DNA from: Candidatus Cloacimonadota bacterium | Lineage (GTDB): Bacteria; Muiribacteriota; UBA6191 | DNA length: 64,000 bases | Direction: 5' to 3' | NCBI GenBank assembly: GCA_023954715.1 | Contig: JAGSHD010000012.1 | Coordinates: 62,001-126,000 of the forward strand | Shown here: in pieces, positions 26,951 to 35,418 of the stretch | Numbering within the stretch: the first letter of the stretch is position 1 | How the letters are laid out: the number at the start of each line of letters is the position of its first letter | Program-made: the position numbers and the translations under genes | Notes under the pieces: generated by a model | What the model was told of the DNA's origin: nothing | Database searches by the model: none | What the model saw: only the letters and a program-made list of their open reading frames with translations

Positions 26951-27524
26951 ATACTCCGATGTTAAAGCCTTTTATAGCTTGACTTGTTCTAATCCAGTAG
27001 CCAGTTGTATCCGTCATGGTAGAAATTGTTTTTATGTTATTTAAATGAGAAATATCAGGATACATTTTACTTATCCAAGAGCTTGTCTCTAGAGTATGTA
27101 CCTCTTTAATATTGGGGTTTAAAGTTTTTATCTGATTGACATCTATTGATACCCCAGAAACAAAATTCCATCCTGGGGTTAAGTCAATTTGTAGAGTTGA
27201 AGGAAACACAGATAACACTATTGGCTTGGAAGTTTTTAAATAATAGGGTAATTTAGGGTCAAAACTGATGTTTTGATTAAACTCTTTTTTGAGTTCATCA
27301 CCCAGAGAATGAAGAGTAGAGAATGACCAAACACCATTTTTATTGGACCAGATAATAATAATGTCCTGATAATTACTAAGTAGAGTGGTAGGGTTACCAG
27401 CTAAGCCAGATATGATATTCCAACCAGTACTTAGTTGTATTTCTTTACAAAAGGTGGTGTGAATAAAACATAAGATTAGTAGGAGTTTAGCCATGGATTG
27501 TAAAGTATCATATAAACACCTCAT
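26928..27524 (-). CDS. Secreted protein with duplicated GWN(I/F)(I/V)SG domain
   Basis: A 198-residue exported protein. The signal peptide is clearest from the internal Met at residue 11 (start 27494: AKLLLILCFIHTTFC), so the true start may be there; neither ATG has a good Shine-Dalgarno. The mature protein contains two copies of a motif, IQLSTGWNIISGLAG (about 29-43) and IDLTPGWNFVSGVSI (about 113-127), each followed by an aromatic-rich stretch ending in YYLKTS or GYWIRTS. This duplicated GWN-type unit is known from secreted and surface proteins but has no defined activity. The following gene overlaps by 23 bases and also encodes a secreted protein. Confidence 0.75.
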   Translation of the reverse strand: MRCLYDTLQSMAKLLLILCFIHTTFCKEIQLSTGWNIISGLAGNPTTLLSNYQDIIIIWSNKNGVWSFSTLHSLGDELKKEFNQNISFDPKLPYYLKTSKPIVLSVFPSTLQIDLTPGWNFVSGVSIDVNQIKTLNPNIKEVHTLETSSWISKMYPDISHLNNIKTISTMTDTTGYWIRTSQAIKGFNIGVFDEATFE

Positions 27525-27743
27525 AATAAATTAGTGATCCATTGTTAACAGTCATTTGTTGTTTTAAAGCTTCTCATAGATTTGAAGATAACAATTATTG
27601 CCTTTCTATGATGTTAGAAATGCAAGTACCTCTATGTTAAATTGTTGCCTTAAACTCTTTTGTAAAGCTTGCTTATTAAAAAAACCTACATTGCTTGCTT
27701 TTAAAAACCTAGAGATGAATCAGAGATAATATTGGAGTATTAT

Positions 27744-28502
27744 ATGAAAGTTATTTCTTTTAATGTAAATGGAATCAGAGCAATCGAAAAGAAAGGTTTT
27801 TTTGATTATCTACAAAATGAAGATGCAGATTATGTATGTTTACAAGAGACAAAAGCGCATCCAGAGCAGTTAAGCGAAGAAGCATTGGCTCCTAAGGGTT
27901 ATAATAGTATATGGTGTAGTGCAGAAAAAAAGGGTTATAGTGGAGTAGCTATCTACTCTAAGAAAAAAATTGAAAACTATAAAACAGGATTTAGTAATGC
28001 AAGATTCAACAATGAAGGTCGGATCCTTATAGCTGATTTAGAAGACTTTGTTTTGATCAATATATATTTTCCCAATGGGACGAAAGATGATGATCGACTA
28101 CAATATAAAATGGACTTTTATGATCAGCTTTTAGTAGAACTAGAAGAGCTAAAAGATAGAAAAGTACTAATCTGTGGAGATTATAATACGGCGCACAATG
28201 AAATCGATTTGACTCATCCCAAACCAAATGCCAAGCGATCGGGCTTTTTACCTATTGAAAGAGCTTGGATGGATAAGTTTAGTGAGTCTGGTTTTATTGA
28301 TACTTTTCGTCACTTTTACCCACAAGAAGTAAAATACTCTTGGTGGTCTTATCGTATGGGCGCACGTAAGAAAAATGTAGGATGGAGATTAGATTATCAT
28401 TTTGTAAGTAAAAATATGATTGACAATGTAAAGAGTGCATTTATCCAAAACGAGGTAATGGGCTCGGATCATTGCCCTGTCGGAGTCGATTTACAGTTTT
28501 AG
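27744..28502 (+). CDS. xthA: Exodeoxyribonuclease III / AP endonuclease
   Basis: A 252-residue ExoIII-type nuclease. The start is set at ATG 27744, six bases behind GGAG, rather than the upstream TTG. Catalytic motifs are complete: ISFNVNGIRA (Asn), CLQETKAHPEQL (metal Glu), GDYNTAHNEIDL (Asp/Asn), WSYRMGARKKNVGWRLDY, and GSDHCPVGV (Asp-His). It nicks DNA at abasic sites and has 3'-5' exonuclease activity in base excision repair. Its stop codon TAG takes its final G from the first base of a 130-bp mobile repeat (28502), so insertion occurred exactly at the end of the gene; without it the local sequence would probably read TAA. Confidence 0.95.
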   Translation: MKVISFNVNGIRAIEKKGFFDYLQNEDADYVCLQETKAHPEQLSEEALAPKGYNSIWCSAEKKGYSGVAIYSKKKIENYKTGFSNARFNNEGRILIADLEDFVLINIYFPNGTKDDDRLQYKMDFYDQLLVELEELKDRKVLICGDYNTAHNEIDLTHPKPNAKRSGFLPIERAWMDKFSESGFIDTFRHFYPQEVKYSWWSYRMGARKKNVGWRLDYHFVSKNMIDNVKSAFIQNEVMGSDHCPVGVDLQF

Positions 28503-28631
28503 TAATTATTTAGGTGGTCTCTTTGATAAAAGGCGAGGAACATATAAGTTTTTCGTGGTTTTTTCTTATTGATGCACCTAGGTGTAATCAACCATTGTAA
28601 AGAAATTGAAAAATTATAGCTGAATAGCTAC
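28502..28631 (+). repeat. 130-bp MITE-like element, copy A
   Basis: Begins GTAATTATTTAGG and ends GCTGAATAGCTAC, imperfect terminal inverted repeats. It shares its body with four other copies (ends at 40498, 42084, 49266, 52994), including TTTTTCGTGG and the palindrome CACCTAGGTG. Flanking 8-mers (CAGTTTTA / AAGCTCTA) agree at only 5 of 8 positions, so this may be an older insertion. It touches the stop codon of xthA. Confidence 0.88.
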
Positions 28632-28662
28632 AAGCTCTAAATAATACTTTGATATGAGGTGA

Positions 28663-29304
28663 ATGATGAAAAAAGAAGAAGTAATTCCATTTTATGGCTC
28701 GGAAGAAAAAGAGCTGTTTGAGATCGAACGAAGATGTATGGATCGCTCCGGCAAGGTTTTAGAGTATTTAAAAAAAAACCTACCTTACGGCAAGATATTA
28801 GATATTGGTGCCGGAAACGGATTTACTGCAAGTCACCTAAATGATGATCATCGTAGATTGTATGCGATGGAGCCAAGTGATGGTATGAAGGATTTAGATC
28901 AGGATTTAATTTGGTCTAAAGGAGTTGCTCAAGATATACCATTTCACTCAAACTATTTTGATGGCGTATATAGTACATGGGCCTACTTTTTATCGGGTGA
29001 CCCACGAGAAGATATAGGGATTGCAGAGGCATTACGTGTATTAAAATCAGGCGGAAAACTCATCATCATAAATAATTATGGAGAGGATGAGTTTTGCTCC
29101 TATATGAACGATGATATCACCGCAAAAGCTAGTTATTATCAGGAAAAAGGTTTTGATTTAGATATAATAAAGAGTGCATTTGAATTTGATAATATACAAG
29201 AAGCTCAAAAGTTAATGACACATTTTTTTGGAATCAAATGTAAAGACTTGCTAAATTTGAAATATGAATATAATATTTCTGCATATATTTTAGAAAAACT
29301 GTAA
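28663..29304 (+). CDS. SAM-dependent class I methyltransferase
   Basis: A 213-residue methyltransferase with the motif I glycine loop ILDIGAGNGFTASHL near residue 44, an acidic strand-2 end (LYAMEPSDGM), motif II-like FDGVYSTWAYFLSGD, and LRVLKSGGKLIIINNYGE as motif IV/post-motif. These belong to the UbiE/Methyltransf_11 group, which methylates small molecules. GAGGTGA precedes two consecutive ATG codons (28663 and 28666); the second has better spacing. The gene is preceded by mobile element copy A, which separates it from xthA, and it stands alone transcriptionally. The substrate cannot be told from sequence. Confidence 0.88.
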   Translation: MMKKEEVIPFYGSEEKELFEIERRCMDRSGKVLEYLKKNLPYGKILDIGAGNGFTASHLNDDHRRLYAMEPSDGMKDLDQDLIWSKGVAQDIPFHSNYFDGVYSTWAYFLSGDPREDIGIAEALRVLKSGGKLIIINNYGEDEFCSYMNDDITAKASYYQEKGFDLDIIKSAFEFDNIQEAQKLMTHFFGIKCKDLLNLKYEYNISAYILEKL

Positions 29305-29379
29305 CCATATTGTAGTGGTAAACCTCTAAGCTATATAGTATCAGAAAAAGAACCGAGATTGGTTCAAACTTAAAGGACA

Positions 29380-30009
29380 ATGATGAAAGTTTTAAAATCA
29401 TTAGCATTATGCGCGGTTTTTAGTTTTGGGTTGAGTACAACGGTTGATGCATCAGGAAACTTCGGTGGAATGTTTAAAAACAAGCTAAAAAGAAAGGGTA
29501 AAGATCACGCTCGAAATCAAGCACAAAAAGAGTGGATGAAAAACAACCCTGAAGCGGCAGCAAAATTTAAAGAATATAGAAAAAGCTTAAGAGGATTATC
29601 TAAAAGTGAGCGTAGACAAAAGATAAAAGAATATAAAGCAAGTGTACCAGGCTTAAGTGATACTCTAAAAAAGACACCAAAATTAGATGCTTTAAAAGCA
29701 AATAATCCAGCACTTTATGCTAAGTTTACTGAAGCTCAAAAGTCATGGGCTTCTCTTTCTAAAGAAGACAAGAAGAAAAAAAGAGCGGAGTGGTTTAAAG
29801 CAAACCCAGAAGCAAAACAGCTTATGAAAGAGGCTGGTAAAACAAGACGACAAGAGCGAATGGAAAAGTTGAAAACTACTAACCCAGAAGCTTACGAAAA
29901 AATGAAAGCTAAAAAGGAAGAGTGGAAGTCTTTATCAAAAGAAGAGAAAAAAGCAAAAAGAGAAGAAAGACGATCAAAGCGAAAAAAGAGAAGATTTGGA
30001 AGATTCTAA
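29380..30009 (+). CDS. Exported highly basic repeat protein
   Basis: A 209-residue protein with a signal peptide (about 1-25, cleaved after DASG) and a very Lys/Arg-rich mature part. It contains about four degenerate repeats of roughly 35 residues built as NNPEAxxKFKE followed by a SLSKEE-type helix and a basic run: near residues 55, 108, 142 and 167. The C-terminus is RSKRKKRRFGRF. AAAGGACA precedes the ATG pair. No family is recognised; the composition suits binding of polyanions (nucleic acid, LPS, polyphosphate) in the periplasm, which is inference. Downstream genes encode cupredoxin-like proteins whose tails are also strongly basic. Confidence 0.8.
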   Translation: MMKVLKSLALCAVFSFGLSTTVDASGNFGGMFKNKLKRKGKDHARNQAQKEWMKNNPEAAAKFKEYRKSLRGLSKSERRQKIKEYKASVPGLSDTLKKTPKLDALKANNPALYAKFTEAQKSWASLSKEDKKKKRAEWFKANPEAKQLMKEAGKTRRQERMEKLKTTNPEAYEKMKAKKEEWKSLSKEEKKAKREERRSKRKKRRFGRF

Positions 30010-30187
30010 ACTCTAAGACTCCGTAAGTAAAAATAGACCCTCCTATAGTGGATTTAACCAGCTATTGTGAGGGTTTGCTTATTAATTGAGGTAAAAATAA
30101 AAAGGATCCGCTCTTGTTCCTTGGATTGTTTGTATAAAGTTATGTATACTAATTAAAAATTTTGAGTTTAATGTGGGGAGCATAACC

Positions 30188-30832
30188 ATGAGTCTATTAA
30201 TAAATTGTAGTGTTTTTTTGGCATTGATTTGCAGTGTATTTAGCGGAGTAAATGTTTTGGGAGATATCCAAAATGACGGTAAAAAATTAAAAAATGCTGT
30301 TGTTTGGGTGGAGATCGATGGACATAAGCCAAGACGCAAGCCAAGACTTGAGAAAATGACACAAAAAGAAAAGCAGTTTTTTCCAAAAGTTATGGTGGCT
30401 CCTGTTAATACAAAAGTATGGTTTCCTAATTTAGATCCAATTTTTCATAATATTTTTTCATATAATAAAGTAAAGTCCCTTGATTTAGGTCAATATAAAG
30501 GGGATGGAAAACCAGTTGTCTTTGAAGAAAGTGGAGTTTACCCCATAGGATGTGAGATTCACCCTTGGATGTCTGCATATATTGTTATCGTAAATAGTGA
30601 ATTTTTTGCAAAAAGTAACGCTGGCGGAAAGTTCACATTGAAAAATCTAAAGTCTGGTAAGCATACTATCAATATTTGGTCTCCGGAGTTCAAAAAAACA
30701 ATCACAAGAGAGATCGAGCTTAAAGATGGTGTCAATAATATTTCTTTGATTGTTGATTCAAAAGAGATGAAAAAGAAAAGAAAAAAGCGTAAAAAGAAAA
30801 AGAAAGTATCATCAGATTATGGGTCATACTAA
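30188..30832 (+). CDS. Cupredoxin-like (methylamine-utilization-type) exported protein 1
   Basis: A 214-residue exported protein. The ATG at 30188 lies seven bases behind GGGGAG and starts a signal peptide (LLINCSVFLALICSVFSG); an upstream GTG at 30173 would overlap that site. The cupredoxin core spans about 20-135: VMVAPVNTKVWFPN, then FHNIFSY with the first His, and GVYPIGCEIHPWMSAYI supplying Cys, His and Met, the four ligands of a type 1 copper centre. A carboxypeptidase-regulatory-like beta domain (GGKFTLKNLKSGKHTINIW) follows, then a tail of alternating Lys/Arg. The next gene is a close paralogue overlapping by 14 bases. Electron transfer or copper handling is likely. Confidence 0.85.
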   Translation: MSLLINCSVFLALICSVFSGVNVLGDIQNDGKKLKNAVVWVEIDGHKPRRKPRLEKMTQKEKQFFPKVMVAPVNTKVWFPNLDPIFHNIFSYNKVKSLDLGQYKGDGKPVVFEESGVYPIGCEIHPWMSAYIVIVNSEFFAKSNAGGKFTLKNLKSGKHTINIWSPEFKKTITREIELKDGVNNISLIVDSKEMKKKRKKRKKKKKVSSDYGSY

Positions 30833-31550
30833 TTTGAATAAACTACTTTTATGTTTTTTTCTGACAATTTCTGTTTGTTTTACAGAAGTCTCCCTTTACG
30901 GAAACGTTTCTAGTAATGCTGGGGGAATGAAAAACACCGTTATCTGGATTTATTTTAAAAACTATCGTGTTCCTAAAGAGCCAAAAGTAAAAAAAATGGT
31001 TCAAAGGGGAAAAGAGTTTTTTCCTAAAATTTTAGTAGCTCCTGTTAATACACAAGTTTGGTTTCCTAATGAAGATGATATTTTTCATAATATTTACTCT
31101 TATAATAAAGTAAAAAAGTTAGACTTGGGTAAGTATAAGGGTGATGGTAAACCAGTTGAATTTACCAAGCGTGGTATCTATCCTATTGGTTGTGAAATCC
31201 ATCCTTGGATGGGGGCCTATGTAGTTGTTTTGGATACCGATTTTTTTGCAAAAGGTGATATTGATGGAAACTTCTTTTTAGATAAACTAAAAGAAGGAGA
31301 GACTATCTTAAACATTTGGGGACCAAGATTAAAGAAGAGAGTAAAAAGAAAGTTGCTTTTAAAAAATGGGGTCAATAGTATTGATATATTTATTGAGCCC
31401 GATGAGATGAAGAAAAGCAAAAAGAAAAGAAAAAGAAGAAAGAACGTCCATCGAGTTAAAAAGCCTTCGTATCAATATGACGAAGACGAAGATGAAATGG
31501 ACGACTCTGATTCTGACTCAGATACACCTAGAAACTCTAGGTATTATTAA
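30819..31550 (+). CDS. Cupredoxin-like (methylamine-utilization-type) exported protein 2
   Basis: A 243-residue paralogue of the preceding gene, with the same order of parts: signal peptide (about 5-21), ILVAPVNTQVWFPN, IFHNIYSY, GIYPIGCEIHPWMGAYV with His-Cys-His-Met ligands, and a beta domain GNFFLDKLKEGETILNIW. The tail differs: a basic run is followed by an acidic Asp/Glu-rich end (YDEDEDEMDD and Asp-Ser repeats). Tandem duplication is clear from the parallel motifs. Opposite tail charges could let the two proteins, or the basic repeat protein upstream, interact; that is speculation. Start overlaps gene 1 by 14 bases, so both are made together. A class III cyclase follows after 25 bases. 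Confidence 0.85.
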   Translation: MGHTNLNKLLLCFFLTISVCFTEVSLYGNVSSNAGGMKNTVIWIYFKNYRVPKEPKVKKMVQRGKEFFPKILVAPVNTQVWFPNEDDIFHNIYSYNKVKKLDLGKYKGDGKPVEFTKRGIYPIGCEIHPWMGAYVVVLDTDFFAKGDIDGNFFLDKLKEGETILNIWGPRLKKRVKRKLLLKNGVNSIDIFIEPDEMKKSKKKRKRRKNVHRVKKPSYQYDEDEDEMDDSDSDSDTPRNSRYY

Positions 31551-31575
31551 ATTATTGATTTGAAACGGACTAAGA

Positions 31576-33330
31576 ATGCAAAATTCAAGCGTAAAGCACC
31601 CACTGAAGTATAAAATACTTAGTATTAGTGTAGGTATATTGTTGTTATCAATGATTTTAACAAGTTATTACTTTTTGGATAATTATAATAAAGAGATACA
31701 GACTAATTTAAAGCTATCCTTAGAAGTTGCTGAAGAAACAAGTGACAAAGTGATTGACCTACAATCTAAAAGATTAGTGTCTGTTCTGAGTAGTATCGTA
31801 AACTCACCAAGGTTTAAGAGTGCTATTAGTGTGGCTATGAGCGATTTACCTACCTTAAAAGATACGGTGCAACAAGAGTTAAAAGTATCGGGTGCAGATT
31901 GGTTAGTTGTTTTAAATGATGAAGGTGAAGTTTTAGCGGATGCCATGACTAAAGCAAAAAAGCCCATTGCTTGGACTAAAGAGGTAAAAGCACGTGTTCG
32001 ATTAAGCGCAGCGGTAAATGTTCATCTGATGGAGGATATCCCTGAAAAATTAAACCAACAATTAGATGATCATGAAGTCTTTACGGATTATTTTCATTTA
32101 AGTGGCATGCTGCTTCGAGTAGTTTCTGTACCCATATATGATTTTAGTGATTCGTTAGTTGGTATACTTTTATTAGGTCAGCAAGTAGATGATGCTATGA
32201 TCAAAGAATTGACTAGAGTAACACGAGCAAAAATTGCAATTTTGTCTGATAAAAAACTGTTTGCAAGCTCATTGAGTGATACAGATAGTACAAGTATTAA
32301 AAAGTCACTTACATCTTTTAAAGAAAAGGACTTTTCTAAGTTTGGTGACTTTTTACTAAGTAAAAAGACACTAAAAACCGCAGATGATAAGTATTTAGCC
32401 GATTTTGTGGTGTTAAAATCTTTAAAACCATTTTTGGTCAAAGAGGCTGAAATGCTTAAATTGGTAATTTTGCTTTTTATAGTAGTCTTGTTGATTGCAA
32501 CAATTTTATCTATTGGTTTTGCTAATCGAATCACAAAACCTTTACATATTTTATCAGATGCTTTCGAAAGGGTGGGGACAGGAGATTTATCTGTTGATGT
32601 TAAAATAAACTCTGGTGATGAAATCGAAGAGGTATCTAACACTTTTAATCACATGGTAGAAGATCTTAGACAAAAGCAGACCATGTCAAAATTTTTGACG
32701 GGTATGGTCATGGATGAGGTAGCGGCGATTTCTTCTGGTAAAGAGTTAAAATATACCGGTGAAAAAAGAACAGTCACTATTTTATTTTCTGATATTAGAT
32801 CATTTACCTCCATGTGTGAGACCAATGATCCTGATGTAATTATAAACTCTCTAAACTACTACTTTCAAAACTTATTACCTATCATTGAAGAGCATGGTGG
32901 ATCATTAGATAAATTAATTGGTGATTGTATCATGGCAGTTTTTATCCATACAGATGATTATAATGGAGCCAATGGAGCATTAGAAGCCTCTATACAAATG
33001 CAAAAGAAGTTAGTCGACATGCGACCTAAAATGAAAGATATGGGTTATCCAGAGCTTTTTGCTGGGTTTGGAATCAACACAGGACCAACAATTGTTGGAA
33101 ATGTAGGGGATCATAAAACTCTATCAAGAACAGTGTTAGGGGATAGTGTAAATCTGTCAGCACGTATTGAAGCTTTATCTAAACAAGGGACACAGTCTAA
33201 AATACTATTTTCTGAGTTTACAAAAGAACACTTAAGCGAAGATTATGAATATGAGTTTTTAATGGAAAATACGGTCAAAGGAAAGAGCGTACCTGTAAAA
33301 ATTTATGAAATTACAGGTTTTGTTGCTTAA
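31576..33330 (+). CDS. Membrane-bound class III adenylate/guanylate cyclase
   Basis: A 584-residue receptor cyclase. TM1 (about 12-30) and TM2 (about 292-315) flank a periplasmic sensor of double-Cache size containing the segments SGADWLVVLNDEGEVLAD and VSVPIYDFSDSLVGILLLG. A HAMP domain follows (about 316-368, ITKPLHILSDAFERVGTGDL), then the catalytic domain: VTILFSDIRSFTSM (metal Asp), GGSLDKLIGDCIMAVF (substrate Lys and second metal Asp) and RTVLGDSVNLSARIEAL (base-selecting Asp, transition-state Asn/Arg). All catalytic residues are present, and the base-recognition pair favours ATP, giving cAMP. It sits 25 bases behind the cupredoxin pair, possibly in the same transcript. Confidence 0.93.
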   Translation: MQNSSVKHPLKYKILSISVGILLLSMILTSYYFLDNYNKEIQTNLKLSLEVAEETSDKVIDLQSKRLVSVLSSIVNSPRFKSAISVAMSDLPTLKDTVQQELKVSGADWLVVLNDEGEVLADAMTKAKKPIAWTKEVKARVRLSAAVNVHLMEDIPEKLNQQLDDHEVFTDYFHLSGMLLRVVSVPIYDFSDSLVGILLLGQQVDDAMIKELTRVTRAKIAILSDKKLFASSLSDTDSTSIKKSLTSFKEKDFSKFGDFLLSKKTLKTADDKYLADFVVLKSLKPFLVKEAEMLKLVILLFIVVLLIATILSIGFANRITKPLHILSDAFERVGTGDLSVDVKINSGDEIEEVSNTFNHMVEDLRQKQTMSKFLTGMVMDEVAAISSGKELKYTGEKRTVTILFSDIRSFTSMCETNDPDVIINSLNYYFQNLLPIIEEHGGSLDKLIGDCIMAVFIHTDDYNGANGALEASIQMQKKLVDMRPKMKDMGYPELFAGFGINTGPTIVGNVGDHKTLSRTVLGDSVNLSARIEALSKQGTQSKILFSEFTKEHLSEDYEYEFLMENTVKGKSVPVKIYEITGFVA

Positions 33331-33378
33331 ATTCTACACTTGAAATTGTAGGTGTTACCCATATATTATTGGGGTGCG

Positions 33379-33400
33379 TTTTGGTACGAATATACCAAAA
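33379..33400. promoter_or_regulatory. 8-bp inverted repeat upstream of hisS
   Basis: TTTTGGTA (33379-33386) and TACCAAAA (33393-33400) are perfect complements around a six-base spacer, about 80 bases before hisS. It could be an operator or a weak terminator of the cyclase gene; no T-run follows directly. Confidence 0.35.
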
Positions 33401-33481
33401 GCTTATAAATTTTTGTATAAAAGCGAAGTAATTCAATTACGTTTTACTTAAACCCTTCTTATAAGATTCAAAGGACAAATA

Positions 33482-34792
33482 ATGATTCCAGTAACTAAAG
33501 GAATGAGAGACTTTTACCCAGCTGATTATAGAGTACAAGAATGGCTTTTTTCTATTTTTAGAAAAGCGTCTAGTTTATCTGGTTTTGAATATTATGATTG
33601 TCCGGTTGTAGAAGCCGAAGAGTTATATGTTCGAAAAGCTGGTGAAGAGATTACAGACCAATTATATACTTTTGAAGATAAATCCAATAGAAAATTAGCT
33701 CTACGCCCTGAAATGACTCCTTCATTGGCTAGAATGGTGATTCAAAAGTACAAGGAGTACCCAGGTAAAATCAAATGGACTTCTATTCCTCAGTGTTTTC
33801 GATATGAACGAATGACTCGCGGTAGAAAAAGGGAGCATTATCAATGGAACTTAGATTATCTAGGTGAAAAGTCCATGATGGCCGAACTAGAAATCATCGC
33901 AACTGCTATCCACGCTTTTGAGCTGATGGGTTTAAGTTCAGAAAATGTAAAACTTCGTATATCTAATAGAAAACTATTATCTGACTTGCTTTTAGGTTTA
34001 GGTGTAGCTGAAGATCAAGTTTTAGGCGTATTTTTAAGTATCGATAAATTGGGTAAAATTAAAGATGATCAAATCATTGAGCTATTAGTAAAAGCAGGGC
34101 TAGATACAGATTTAGCCAGCAAAGTATTAGATGTAGTTTATTTGAAAGACCTTGAAAAGGTCAAAGAGTCTATTGATGCTTGTGGAGCTTCTATTGAAGG
34201 GTATACAGAGATTCAAGAGTTGTTTTCTTTGTTAACTAACTATGGTTATTCAGACTACATTGAATTTGACTTTTCGATTGTTCGTGGACTTGCTTACTAT
34301 ACAGGCACAGTTTTTGAGTTTTTTGATGCTAGACGATCTTTACGTGCTATTGCAGGTGGTGGAAGATACGATAACTTAATTCAAAATCTAGCAGATGTTG
34401 ATTTATCAGAAAAGGCTAAAGGTAGCATCTCAAAAGAGGCAGTTGGTTTTGGTTTTGGTGATGTGGTAATTTTTGAACTCCTTAAAGATTTAAAGCTATT
34501 ACCGGAGTTAAATCTTGAAATGGATTATTATTTGATTCCGTTTTCTGAAGATGAAGTAGCCTATTTATTACCAATTGTCGCCAAACTAAGAAAACAAGGG
34601 TTTACAGCAGAAATGCACTATCCCCCTCAAAAACCCAAAAAGATGTTTGAAATGGCATCGAAACGTGGTGCAAAAAATGGGATTATTGCTGGGTCTATGG
34701 AGCTCGAAAAGAAACACTTGAAGGTTAAAAACTTTAAAACTAGAGAAGAAACTGAAGTACGTTTTAGTGACTTTATGGAGAGTATTTCTTAA
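33482..34792 (+). CDS. hisS: Histidyl-tRNA synthetase
   Basis: A 436-residue class II synthetase with GMRDFYPADY at the N-terminus, motif 2 region TSIPQCFRYERMTRGRKREHYQW, LALRPEMTPSLARM, the histidine-specific RGLAYYTGTVFEFFD and motif 3 AIAGGGRYDNL. The C-terminal anticodon-binding domain (about 335-430) has YLIPFSEDE and the AKLRKQGFTAEM segment. The length is normal and no key motif is missing. It charges tRNA-His in the cytoplasm. AAAGGACAA precedes the ATG. The stop codon overlaps the next start by one base, coupling it to an O-methyltransferase gene. Confidence 0.96.
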   Translation: MIPVTKGMRDFYPADYRVQEWLFSIFRKASSLSGFEYYDCPVVEAEELYVRKAGEEITDQLYTFEDKSNRKLALRPEMTPSLARMVIQKYKEYPGKIKWTSIPQCFRYERMTRGRKREHYQWNLDYLGEKSMMAELEIIATAIHAFELMGLSSENVKLRISNRKLLSDLLLGLGVAEDQVLGVFLSIDKLGKIKDDQIIELLVKAGLDTDLASKVLDVVYLKDLEKVKESIDACGASIEGYTEIQELFSLLTNYGYSDYIEFDFSIVRGLAYYTGTVFEFFDARRSLRAIAGGGRYDNLIQNLADVDLSEKAKGSISKEAVGFGFGDVVIFELLKDLKLLPELNLEMDYYLIPFSEDEVAYLLPIVAKLRKQGFTAEMHYPPQKPKKMFEMASKRGAKNGIIAGSMELEKKHLKVKNFKTREETEVRFSDFMESIS

Positions 34793-35418
34793 TGAATAAT
34801 CCTCATTTAGAAAAGTTTTTGAATGAGCAAATTCAGATACCATCGCCATTATTTAATGAAGTAAGGCAATATGCTTTGCAGCGTGGTTTTCCTTTAATAT
34901 CTGATGATGTTGGACAGCAGTTGCAGATGTTTGCTTCTTTTTTTGATTCCCCAAAAATATTAGAGCTAGGATCTGGTTTTGGTTATTCGGCAATGTGGTT
35001 TTTAGAGGGCATGTCAAAAGGGGAGATTCATTTATGTGACTTTACCCAAGCTAATTTAGACCTAGCAGAGGGTTATTTAAAAAAAATGGGTAAATTTTCT
35101 TTGGTAAAGCCTATGTATTGTGGTAATGCCTTAGATTATATAAAAAACTCCAAAAGTACCTTTGACATTATATTTATCGACATTGACAAACTGTTTTACC
35201 TAGATGCTATTAAGGCCTCTGTAGAGCATTTAACATCTGGTGGCTTGATTATTATGGATAACTTGTTTTTTGGAGGTCGAGTCTATTTAGATGATGGCAA
35301 AAAACAATTGGGTCGTAAAAGTATTTTAGATGCGATAGATTTTATAAAGCAAGACTCACGTTTTATTGTTTCCATGATAGATGTGGGAGATGGTTTACTA
35401 CTTGCTAAATTGAGATAG
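34792..35418 (+). CDS. O-methyltransferase family 3 (CCoAOMT-like)
   Basis: A 208-residue methyltransferase of the catechol/caffeoyl-CoA type. ILELGSGFGYSAMWFLE is motif I, IHLCDFTQANLDLAEGYL supplies the acidic SAM ribose contact, FDIIFIDIDKLFYLDAI carries the metal-binding Asp pair, and GGLIIMDNLFFGGRV the third metal ligand region with the asparagine. These enzymes methylate catechol-like hydroxyls with Mg2+, and some bacterial members act on tRNA (TrmR). Being coupled to hisS by a one-base overlap makes a tRNA-modification role attractive, but this is inference. Its 3' end overlaps the convergent SGNH gene by 21 bases. Confidence 0.9.
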   Translation: MNNPHLEKFLNEQIQIPSPLFNEVRQYALQRGFPLISDDVGQQLQMFASFFDSPKILELGSGFGYSAMWFLEGMSKGEIHLCDFTQANLDLAEGYLKKMGKFSLVKPMYCGNALDYIKNSKSTFDIIFIDIDKLFYLDAIKASVEHLTSGGLIIMDNLFFGGRVYLDDGKKQLGRKSILDAIDFIKQDSRFIVSMIDVGDGLLLAKLR

